In this document: positions 26,047 through 33,606 of the stretch, one piece after another
Position numbering within the stretch: the stretch's first letter is position 1
Layout: each line of letters starts with the position of its first letter
Origin: Nostoc sp. TCL26-01
GTDB lineage: Bacteria > Cyanobacteriota > Cyanobacteriia > Cyanobacteriales > Nostocaceae
Reading direction: 5' to 3'
DNA: 64,000 nucleotides
NCBI RefSeq assembly: GCF_013393945.1
Contig: NZ_CP040297.1
Coordinates: forward strand, 5,302,001 to 5,366,000
Notes under the pieces: generated by a model
Database searches by the model: none
The model's input: only the letters and a program-made list of their open reading frames with translations
Told to the model about the DNA's origin: nothing
Position numbers and translations under genes: made by a program

Positions 26047-27467
26047 ATAGACATCAGATAGTATTTGCCAAGAGAATAAACCTTATCTCGTGAACCTCGA
26101 ATCCAAGGGGGAATGGGTGAACGTTGATATTCTTGAGGAGGAAAATAAGTATAAAAAGGAATAAATGCGACAAAATCATAGATAGCAAAGCAACTACTAT
26201 TTGTATCACTACTCATCACAAACCCAGCATATGAACTCTTGCTGGCAAATTTGATAGCATCTTTAATTCCATAATTCCAGAGCTTTGCTGCATCAGATGA
26301 GGGGTTGATAAAATACCGATAGGAAAATAACAATAGGCTGGCTACCAAGACAAGAGTCGTCCCCAAGATTATGGCTTTTTGTTTCAGTCTAAATAAATCT
26401 ATTAATTGCGTCAAACCATAAGCTGAAATAATAGCAAATAAAGGTGCGCCCACTATAGAACGTTGTGGACTTGCTAGAGCGACAAATGCTGCTGGTAGTG
26501 GATACAGGCATAGCCATAACAGTAATATACTTCTGACTTTCTTTTCAGCAGAAATTAGTTTAAATATTCCCAATGCGACGGTAATTAACTCAAAAAAATA
26601 AAGTTCACCAATCCTGGCTGGATTTTCATTAAAGATGGAACTACCCTGAAAAAATAAAAAATTTGGGCTAAAGTGAGAAAAGTAATTTAATGCGATCGTT
26701 AAGGGATGAGAAACTAATCCAGTTCCTCTAGCTCTAGCCATTCCTTCTGGTGATATCCAAAATCTAAAAAGTGGAATAAAGATAAGTAAAAATAGTAACG
26801 CCGCAATAAATGTTTGTTTTTTATGATTCCAAAGATGTTTCCTAAACATCAATATTAACCCAAGTACAAATAATGAAATGAAGACTCTAGCTGAACTATA
26901 AGTATATAAACTGATACCAAAAAATAAACTACTGATAGCGATGTAATTAGGTTTTCTAAAACTTTTCATCAAAAACAATAACGCCATGCAGAAAAAAAGA
27001 GGTAGAAAAACCAGATTGAATGCAATACGACTGTAATGGATATGCCAAGGATTGATCGCTAAAAGTAATGCGGCAAAGATGCTTACTCTTTTGCTAAAAA
27101 GTTCTTCTGTTAAAAAATATACAGCAAAAATTGTTAAGCTACCTGTTATGGCTGCAACTATTCTGGTAGAAAATTCAGTCATTCCCAATACTTTAATAAA
27201 GGGAACTGTAGCTAATACATATAAAGAAGCAGGATAATCGTTGCCGAAGAGTTGTAGAAACGGTGGTAAGAATTTCCCATATCTATCACGTAGCGTTTCT
27301 AGAATCGAAAAAGATTCATAGCCAAAAGAAGCTTCATCACAGGAAAATCCTTGAGGAATATCGCCCAGTGCCATGATTCTTAAGAAAGATCCAATAATTA
27401 AAATGCTCAAAAAACAGATTGTTGTGTAATTACTGGATAAACTAGCTTGGCTATGATTCTGAGACAT
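26047..27467 (-). pseudogene. Membrane glycosyltransferase (PMT/GT39-83-like), 5' part, split by an insertion sequence
   Basis: About 473 residues of a multi-spanning glycosyltransferase related to dolichyl-phosphate-mannose mannosyltransferases and ArnT. The first loop has the acidic motif SCDEASFGYES after helix 1, as expected for the catalytic Asp/Glu, and HIHYSRIAFN in a later loop. About ten to twelve hydrophobic helices follow. The gene normally ended at 24691; the ISKra4-like element removes the last ~59 residues and replaces them with a few. The catalytic part is intact, so a shortened protein may be partly active. Confidence 0.8.
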
Positions 27468-27548
27468 ATTTTAAATTTGTCCGTGAAGCTAATTTCTTAA
27501 TTTAAAAATAAAATTTTTATAGTTATAGATTTATTTAATAATTTAAGG

Positions 27549-27597
27549 ATATTTAAAAAAGAAAAACTGATGAGGTGCTGAATTTAGTACCTCATCA
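27549..27597 (-). terminator. Rho-independent terminator of trxA
   Basis: TGATGAGGT pairs with ACCTCATCA (27569-27597); on the minus strand the stem is followed by GTTTTTCTTTTTT. It lies about 70 bp after the trxA stop. Confidence 0.75.
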
Positions 27598-27669
27598 AGT
27601 AGTAGAAAAATATTTACCTAAACTTAATGCCAATAGAATACTCAACGAGAGTTTACTACTGATTGAGTT

Positions 27670-27993
27670 TCAGATATGCTTCTCCAGGGTTTGAGATAGT
27701 GTAGTTTTAGGAACCGCACCCACTACCATATCAACTTTCTGACCGCCTTTAAAAATCATTAATGTGGGAATACTGCGGATGCCATACTGGCTTGCAACTT
27801 GCGGATTCTCATCGGTATTAACTTTGACTACTTTTATTTTACCCAGGTACTGTACAGCTATTTCTTCGACAACAGGAGCGACCATTCTGCAAGGACCACA
27901 CCAAGGGGCCCAAAAATCGACTAAAACAGGTACATCGCTGTCGAGTACTTCTTGCTTAAAGCTAGAATCTGTAACTTGTGCGGCTTCTGACAT
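27670..27993 (-). CDS. trxA: Thioredoxin
   Basis: A 107-residue m-type thioredoxin, the ferredoxin-linked disulfide reductant for metabolic enzymes. The redox motif WCGPC has its cysteines at residues 32 and 35 if translation starts at ATG 27991-27993 (MSEAAQVTDSSF), the canonical numbering; an upstream TTG would add six residues. The cis-Pro loop GIRSIPTLMIF and the C-terminal helix are normal. The Yfr1 RNA gene lies directly upstream, as in many cyanobacteria. Confidence 0.96.
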   Translation of the reverse strand: MSEAAQVTDSSFKQEVLDSDVPVLVDFWAPWCGPCRMVAPVVEEIAVQYLGKIKVVKVNTDENPQVASQYGIRSIPTLMIFKGGQKVDMVVGAVPKTTLSQTLEKHI

Positions 27994-28116
27994 GCCTAAA
28001 ACCTTTGCCAATTATATTTCTGACTTTCGTGAAAATTCTACCATAGCAAAAACAACTGCCAAAAATAGAAGGATGTACATTTGCAAAGAAGTTAAAGAAT
28101 TTATGTATATACATAC

Positions 28117-28188
28117 AAAAGGAACCGCCCGAACAGTAGTCCGGGCGGAGTGTGGTGTGAGGAGTGAACGGAAACATGCGTCTCCGCT
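28117..28188 (-). ncRNA. yfr1: Yfr1 small regulatory RNA
   Basis: The minus strand holds the ultraconserved unpaired core ACTCCTCACAC (28155-28165). It is preceded by a small stem-loop (CGGAGA/TTTCCG, 28169-28186) and followed by a strong terminator stem (CCGCCCG/CGGGCGG, 28125-28148) with TTCCTTTT. This is the known Yfr1 layout, and it lies upstream of trxA as described for this RNA, which base-pairs with mRNAs of outer-membrane porins and others. The ends are estimated: the 5' end from the -10 box, the 3' end from the T-run. It lies downstream of the GuaB3-type gene. Confidence 0.9.
28125..28148 (-). terminator. Terminator hairpin of yfr1
   Basis: GC-rich 7-bp stem with a ~10-nt loop and a TTCCTTTTGT tail on the minus strand. 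Confidence 0.8.
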
Positions 28189-28194
28189 ATCTCT

Positions 28195-28200
28195 ATTGTA
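28195..28200 (-). promoter_or_regulatory. -10 box of yfr1
   Basis: TACAAT on the minus strand, about 7 bases before the predicted first base of Yfr1. A matching -35 element is weak at best. Confidence 0.55.
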
Positions 28201-28357
28201 GGCGACATATGTGATTTTTCCAGTGGTTGTTTAAGAGTCTGGAAAAATTTCCTGAATAATTTTAAAGTTGGGTAGGGGGCATAGGGCGTGAGGCAGAATA
28301 AAAAATTTATTTCTTAATCCATCATAAATATTCCCTATTCCCTATTTCCTATTCCCT

Positions 28358-29521
28358 TTATTTACCCATACCTAATTGTTGAGCTTTTTGGTACACTTTA
28401 CCTTCAGTTAACAAAGAAGGAGCAATTACAACTTCAACTTGTTGCATTTGTTTTATATCTTTGGCTCCTAAAGTTCCCATACTGGTTTTTAAAGCTCCCA
28501 AAAGGTTATGAGTGCCATCATCCAGCCCAGCAGGGCCAATGAGAATTTGCTCTAAACTACCAGTTGTACCTACTCTAATCCGAGTTCCACGGGGCAGTAC
28601 TGGACTAGGTGTTGCCATACCCCAATGGAACCCTCTACCGGGCGCTTGGGCGGCTCTAGCAAAGGGTGAACCAATCATCACACCATCAGCACCACAAGCA
28701 ATACATTTACAAATATCGCCACCAGTGATTAAACCACCATCAGCAATGATGGGGACATATTTACCCGTCTGTTGATAGTAATCATCTCTTGCGGCAGCAC
28801 AATCAGCGATCGCTGTTGCTTGGGGTACGCCTACACCCAACACGCCACGAGAAGTACAAGCTGCACCAGGGCCAATTCCCACCAATACCGCAGCCGCCCC
28901 AGCTTTGATTAAATTTAAGGTGACTTCGTAAGTTACGCAGTTCCCTAAAATTACCGGGATGGGCATAGAACGACAAAATTCTGCTAAATCTAGGGGAGTT
29001 ATCGATTCTGGTGATAGGTGAGCAGTGGAAACTACTGTCGCTTGAATAAAAAATAAATCTGCTCCAGCCTTGGCTACTACCTCACCGTATTTGCTAGCTC
29101 CCATTGGAGTTGCACTAACAGCTGCAATTCCGCCTTGCTGTTTGATTTCTTGGATACGTTTAGTGATTAATTCTGGCTTGATGGGTTCGGCATACAGTTC
29201 CTGCATCAATGAGACAAACTCATCTTTGCCAACGGACGCAATCCGATCTAAAATCGGCTCTGGATCAGCATAACGAGTTTGAATGCCTTCCAGGTTCAGC
29301 ACTCCTAATGCTCCTAACTGCGATAAACGTACAGCCATTTTGACATCGACAACGCCATCCATCGCACTAGCAATAATGGGTATTTCTCGCTCAATGTTAC
29401 CGATTTTCCACCTAGTATCCGCTAAATTCGGATCAAGTGTTCTGTTACCGGGGACTAGAGCAATTTCATCGATTCCATATGCTCTACGAGCTGTCTTCCC
29501 CCGCCCAAGTTGAATTTCCAC
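28358..29521 (-). CDS. GuaB3-family IMP dehydrogenase-related protein
   Basis: 387 residues of an IMPDH/GMPR-type TIM barrel without CBS domains. It has AYGIDEIALVPGNRTLDP, IIASAMDGVVD, the cysteine loop GIGPGAACTSRGVLG (equivalent to the IMPDH catalytic Cys region), ADGGLITGGDICK and FHWGMATPSPVLPRGTR. Family members are annotated as IMPDH-related. I set the start at GTG 29519-29521 (VEIQLGRGKTARRAYG): codons upstream are made of tandem repeat (Pro-Leu-Ser-Pro runs) and cannot be native, although the frame stays open to 29716. Yfr1 and trxA follow on the same strand. Confidence 0.88.
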   Translation of the reverse strand: MEIQLGRGKTARRAYGIDEIALVPGNRTLDPNLADTRWKIGNIEREIPIIASAMDGVVDVKMAVRLSQLGALGVLNLEGIQTRYADPEPILDRIASVGKDEFVSLMQELYAEPIKPELITKRIQEIKQQGGIAAVSATPMGASKYGEVVAKAGADLFFIQATVVSTAHLSPESITPLDLAEFCRSMPIPVILGNCVTYEVTLNLIKAGAAAVLVGIGPGAACTSRGVLGVGVPQATAIADCAAARDDYYQQTGKYVPIIADGGLITGGDICKCIACGADGVMIGSPFARAAQAPGRGFHWGMATPSPVLPRGTRIRVGTTGSLEQILIGPAGLDDGTHNLLGALKTSMGTLGAKDIKQMQQVEVVIAPSLLTEGKVYQKAQQLGMGK

Positions 29522-29584
29522 GCTGTTAACTTTTCTCAAATCTGTTCTAGCTAGGGTATCAAATTGTGAGAAAGTTTGCAGGGA

Positions 29585-29722
29585 TTTTTTGGGAAGTGGG
29601 GGAGTGGGGAGTGGGGGAGTGGGGAGTGGGGGACAAGGGGATAAGGGGACAAGGGGACAAGGGGACAAGGGGATAAGGGGACAAGGGGACAAGGGGACAA
29701 GGGGATAAGGGGACAAGGGGAG
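29585..29722. repeat. GGGGACAA/GGGGATAA tandem repeat tract
   Basis: About a dozen units of GGGGACAAG or GGGGATAAG preceded by GTGGGGGAGTGGGGA units. On the minus strand the tract is open in the frame of the GuaB3-type gene. Confidence 0.85.
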
Positions 29723-29730
29723 AGTAAATT

Positions 29731-29845
29731 AATTGCTATTAACCAATGACCAATGACCAATGACCAATGACCAATGACCAATGACCAATGACCAATGACT
29801 AATGACTATTGACTATTGACTAATGACCATTGACTAATGACTATT
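29731..29845. repeat. CCAATGA/CTAATGA heptamer tract
   Basis: About fifteen contiguous heptamers (ACCAATGACCAATGA, then ACTATTGACTAATGA). It separates the GuaB3-type gene from mutS2 and must contain or border both promoters. Confidence 0.85.
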
Positions 29846-29908
29846 TCTTTCCCATCTAGGTGCTAGAATTGTTAAGATATTTTTCAGATTAGATGTAATA
29901 TTTAAACC

Positions 29909-32380
29909 TTGATCCAATCTGAAACCTTAGAACTACTCGAATGGCATCGCCTTTGTCAGCATCTTTCTACATTTGCGGCAACTAAACTTGGGGCGATCGC
30001 ATCACTTCATCTTCAAATACCTACATCTCAGGCAGCTAGTGAGTTGCTGTTAAACCAGACTAAGGAAGTTTACCAACTAGAAAGTCGTTTTGCTAGTGGA
30101 TTATCTTTTGAGGGTATCCAAGATATTGGTGATGCCTTGGAAAGGGCTGAACTGCAAGGGATTTTGGCTGGGGATGAGTTGCTAGCGATCGCTACTACTC
30201 TCGCTGGGGCTAGAAATTTACGGCGTATAATTGATAACCAAGAAGATTGTCCTATCTTGACAGATTTGGTAGCTGATTTACGCACTTACCCGGAACTAGA
30301 GCAAGAAATCCATCGCTGTATTGATGAACGAGGACAGGTAACTGACCGCGCTAGTCAAAAGTTGGGAGAAATTCGCACCGAATTGCGGAAATTGCGGAGT
30401 CAAATTACCCAAAAACTGCAAAATATTTTACAAGTAAAATCTAATGCGGTGCAGGAACAGATTATCACTCAACGAGGCGATCGCTTTGTGATTCCTGTGA
30501 AAGCACCACAAAAAGATGCCATTCCCGGTATTGTTCATGACACCTCAACCAGTGGGGCAACTCTTTACGTAGAGCCTAATTCCGTTGTGCCAATGGGCAA
30601 CCAACTGCGGCAAGCGATTAGAAGAGAGCAAGTAGAAGAAGAAGCCATTCGTCGCGCCTTAACGGAACGAGTAGCCACAGTTAAGTCTGATTTAGAAAGA
30701 CTCTTGGCAATTGTCACTACTTTGGACATGGCGACGGCTAGAGCCAGATATAGTTTATGGCTCAAAGCCAACCCCCCCAGATTTATCAATCGCCAAGAAC
30801 AAGAAATCATCACCTTACGACAACTGAGTCACCCCTTGTTATTGTGGCAACATCACCACGAACAAGGTCATGCGGTTATTCCAGTAGATTTACTAATTAG
30901 TCCCCACATCCGGGTAGTAACGATTACAGGTCCCAATACAGGCGGCAAAACTGTCACCCTCAAAACCCTGGGACTAGCAGCATTAATGGCGAAGGTCGGT
31001 TTATTTGTCCCCGCCCGCGAACCCGTAGAAATACCCTGGTTTGACCAAGTATTAGCCGATATCGGTGATGAACAATCCCTACAGCAAAGCCTATCCACCT
31101 TTTCAGGACATATCCGCCGCATTAGCCGCATTTTAAACGCTCTAGGTACTGGGGAACAGGTACTGGGTACTGGGGAACAGGAAATTACCAATCCCCAATC
31201 CCCATTACCCCTTATCCCCAGAGAGGGCCCCGAGTTCCCCAATCCCTACTCCCTCGTTCTTCTCGACGAAGTAGGCGCAGGGACAGATCCAGTCGAAGGA
31301 AGTGCTTTAGCGATCGCCCTTTTACAATATCTGGCTGATCACGCCCAGCTAACCATTGCCACAACTCACTTTGGCGAATTAAAAGCCTTGAAATATGAAG
31401 ATCAGCGCTTTGAAAATGCCTCAGTGGAATTTAATGATGCGACTTTATCACCCACATACCGTTTGCTTTGGGGTATCCCTGGACGTTCTAACGCCCTGGC
31501 TATTGCTTTACGCTTGGGTTTGAAGCCAGAAGTAGTGGAACAGGCCAAAACCCAAGTAGGAGAAGCCACAGACGAAGTAAACCAAGTGATTGCTGGATTA
31601 GAAGCCCAACGTCGTCGCCAGGAAACAAAAGCCGCAGAAGCGCAAAAACTTGTGCAGCAAGCAGAACGTTTGTATCAAGAAGTATCTGCCAAAGCGACTG
31701 CCCTAGAGGAGAGAGAAAAGTCGCTCAAAGCTTCCCAGGAAATTGCTGTTCAACAAGCGATCGCTCAAGCCAAAGGTGAAATTGCTAAAGTGATTAAGCG
31801 CTTGCAACAAGGGACATCGACTGCCCAGGATGCCCACCAAGCAACTAACGAATTAAATCAAATTGCTCAAAAATATCAACCAGCAACGCCAGCAAAACCC
31901 AAAATCGGGTTTATGCCCAAAGTAGGCGATCGCATCCGTATTTCTCAATTTGGACAAACCGCCGATGTCTTAACAGCCGCCGATGAAGATGGAGAGTTAA
32001 CAGTCCGCTTTGGCATCATGAAGATGACAGTCAAGCTAGAAGACATCGAATCACTCGATGGTCAAAAAGCCGAACCCATCGTCAAACCCAAGCCAGCACC
32101 CCCACCAGCAGCCGTTACACCACCCCAACCCACCCCAGCCATTCGTACCTCCAAAAACACCATAGATTTGCGCGGTAAGCGGGTAGCCGATGCCGAATAT
32201 ATCTTAGACAAAGCCATCTCTGAAGCCACAGGCCCCATCTGGATTATCCACGGACACGGCACAGGTAAACTGCGTCAAGGTATCCACACATATTTACAAC
32301 AGCAAGCCAGGGTCAGCCATTACGAAGCTGCCGAACCAGCCGACGGCGGTAGCGGTGTCACCATCGCCCACATCGCCTAA
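29909..32380 (+). CDS. mutS2: MutS2 family ATPase/endonuclease
   Basis: An 823-residue MutS2 protein. It has no mismatch-recognition domain but has the lever and coiled-coil region, the ABC-type ATPase with Walker A TGPNTGGKTVTLKT and Walker B VLLDEVGAGTDP, a long charged coiled coil, and a C-terminal Smr nuclease domain (IDLRGKRVADAE, IWIIHGHGTGKLR). MutS2 proteins act on branched DNA or on stalled, collided ribosomes. The start is TTG 29909. Between NALG and SLVLLDEVG an insert of about 35 residues is encoded by repeat DNA (31145-31251), inside the ATPase core. Confidence 0.95.
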   Translation: MIQSETLELLEWHRLCQHLSTFAATKLGAIASLHLQIPTSQAASELLLNQTKEVYQLESRFASGLSFEGIQDIGDALERAELQGILAGDELLAIATTLAGARNLRRIIDNQEDCPILTDLVADLRTYPELEQEIHRCIDERGQVTDRASQKLGEIRTELRKLRSQITQKLQNILQVKSNAVQEQIITQRGDRFVIPVKAPQKDAIPGIVHDTSTSGATLYVEPNSVVPMGNQLRQAIRREQVEEEAIRRALTERVATVKSDLERLLAIVTTLDMATARARYSLWLKANPPRFINRQEQEIITLRQLSHPLLLWQHHHEQGHAVIPVDLLISPHIRVVTITGPNTGGKTVTLKTLGLAALMAKVGLFVPAREPVEIPWFDQVLADIGDEQSLQQSLSTFSGHIRRISRILNALGTGEQVLGTGEQEITNPQSPLPLIPREGPEFPNPYSLVLLDEVGAGTDPVEGSALAIALLQYLADHAQLTIATTHFGELKALKYEDQRFENASVEFNDATLSPTYRLLWGIPGRSNALAIALRLGLKPEVVEQAKTQVGEATDEVNQVIAGLEAQRRRQETKAAEAQKLVQQAERLYQEVSAKATALEEREKSLKASQEIAVQQAIAQAKGEIAKVIKRLQQGTSTAQDAHQATNELNQIAQKYQPATPAKPKIGFMPKVGDRIRISQFGQTADVLTAADEDGELTVRFGIMKMTVKLEDIESLDGQKAEPIVKPKPAPPPAAVTPPQPTPAIRTSKNTIDLRGKRVADAEYILDKAISEATGPIWIIHGHGTGKLRQGIHTYLQQQARVSHYEAAEPADGGSGVTIAHIA
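31145..31251 (+). repeat. In-frame repeat insert within mutS2
   Basis: GGTACTGGGGAACAG is repeated, followed by CCAATCCCC and CCTTATCCCC units like those in intergenic tracts. It encodes TGEQVLGTGEQEITNPQSPL and a Pro-rich tail between the signature region and Walker B. Confidence 0.75.
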
Positions 32381-32389
32381 ACCCACCCT

Positions 32390-32418
32390 GTAGAGACGTT
32401 GCATTGCAACGTCTCTAC
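32390..32418. repeat. GTAGAGACGTTGCA palindrome, copy 1
   Basis: Perfect 14-bp arms around a single T. Located 9 bp after the mutS2 stop, where it could act as a terminator-like or RNA-stabilising hairpin. Other copies are at 35218-35244 and 61380-61400. Confidence 0.75.
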
Positions 32419-32975
32419 AAATCATTGGGGCAATGCCACTTTACATCAGCGATCGCCAAAAGAATTATTTTATCTACACCTGATGAATTGAATTTCTTAG
32501 CAATAAATATAACTAGTGTCCGTTGCCAATTTTTTATCTTAATTGATTAGATTGCAGACAATGCTTGTAATTAATCATTAAAGATTAAAACCTTGAGTAA
32601 TATTTATTTATACTCTTGTACCTAAAGACTTGCTAATAATAGGTATATTTCGCTAATATCATCAAATTTCCACACTGTTGAAAATAAAATTTCATCTAGT
32701 AGAGTAAGACAGTGACAAATTGCTGTTTACCAAAGTAAGAGAAGTGAGAAAAAACAGACTAGAGGCTAGAAGCTAAGGACGAGAGAAGAGAGATTTTTAT
32801 GTTTATATGGGATGCACTCATGATTAGCTGACTTGAAACAATAGTGTTAAGCCCGTAAAAAGTACTAGCCTCTAGCATCTAACCCCTAACCCCTTTTACA
32901 GGAAACCAACCTTAATAATTAAGAGTCTGGTTTCAAAATGGGTAACAGCAACAGCCCCTACCAGCCTGATCACCT
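32419..32975. other. Gene-free AT-rich stretch
   Basis: 557 bp in which I see no gene. It must contain the promoter of the DUF3038/DUF4335 pair. At 32756-32775 and 32864-32895 there are related words (CTAGAGGCTAGAAG, CTAGCCTCTAGCATC) that could pair with each other over ~100 bases. Confidence 0.5.
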
Positions 32976-33581
32976 ATGCTAAAAGTTATGCACTCGGCCG
33001 CTGACTCAGCCACTCCCAATTCCCAGTGGGAGGACTTAATTAAACTTCCCACCCCAAATGTAGTTGAATGGGACAACATCAAAACCCAGTTAGACCTAGT
33101 GCTGTTAGCGCTAGAAACCCTAACTAAAATTGGTTCCGAGGCAATGCTCTCGGCAGCCATGAGCCTGAATTTGGAGTCGAGAGTGCCAGACCGCGTAGCT
33201 TTGTGGCGACTGCGACAGTCGAACCCCCTACGTAAAGGTCAAGGAGGCAGGAAAAAGCTAGATATAGAAGAAGCGCGATCGCTTGTTCTGATTATCTGCT
33301 ACCTCGCCAAACAGCACCAGGAATTAATTCGTCGTGCTGTAGGTCTACTAGAACAAATGGCGGAAAAAAATCGGGAACCTCATCAGGCTGCTCTACTGGG
33401 AGATTATATTGATGCTTTTTGCAACACCTACCAAGAGCGCATGGAAGAGGATGAGCAAATCTCGACGGATTTACTTACCCACCTAGCCCTAAAACTGCTT
33501 GTAGATTTGCTGTTTTATAGCGCTACTGGTGGTCACCGCCGTCTCTGGCTAGCACTCATAGACCGTTCTGCAAAACTTTAA
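32976..33581 (+). CDS. DUF3038 protein
   Basis: A 201-residue protein of the cyanobacteria-specific DUF3038 family, recognised by its central LDLVLLALETLTKIGSEAML, RVALWRLRQSNPLRKG and LVLIICYLAKQHQELIRRAV. It is mostly helical and soluble. The ATG at 32976 is used; ATG 32988 is an alternative. It precedes a DUF4335 gene by 25 bp, and the two families are regular neighbours, so they probably work together. Role unknown. Confidence 0.82.
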   Translation: MLKVMHSAADSATPNSQWEDLIKLPTPNVVEWDNIKTQLDLVLLALETLTKIGSEAMLSAAMSLNLESRVPDRVALWRLRQSNPLRKGQGGRKKLDIEEARSLVLIICYLAKQHQELIRRAVGLLEQMAEKNREPHQAALLGDYIDAFCNTYQERMEEDEQISTDLLTHLALKLLVDLLFYSATGGHRRLWLALIDRSAKL

Positions 33582-33606
33582 AAATATCTCCTTTGCTGTT
33601 CCTGCT

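Noticed and set aside
29551..29781. Pro-Leu-Ser-rich open frame on the minus strand
   Set aside because: It is the translation of GGGGACAA repeats in an alternative frame.
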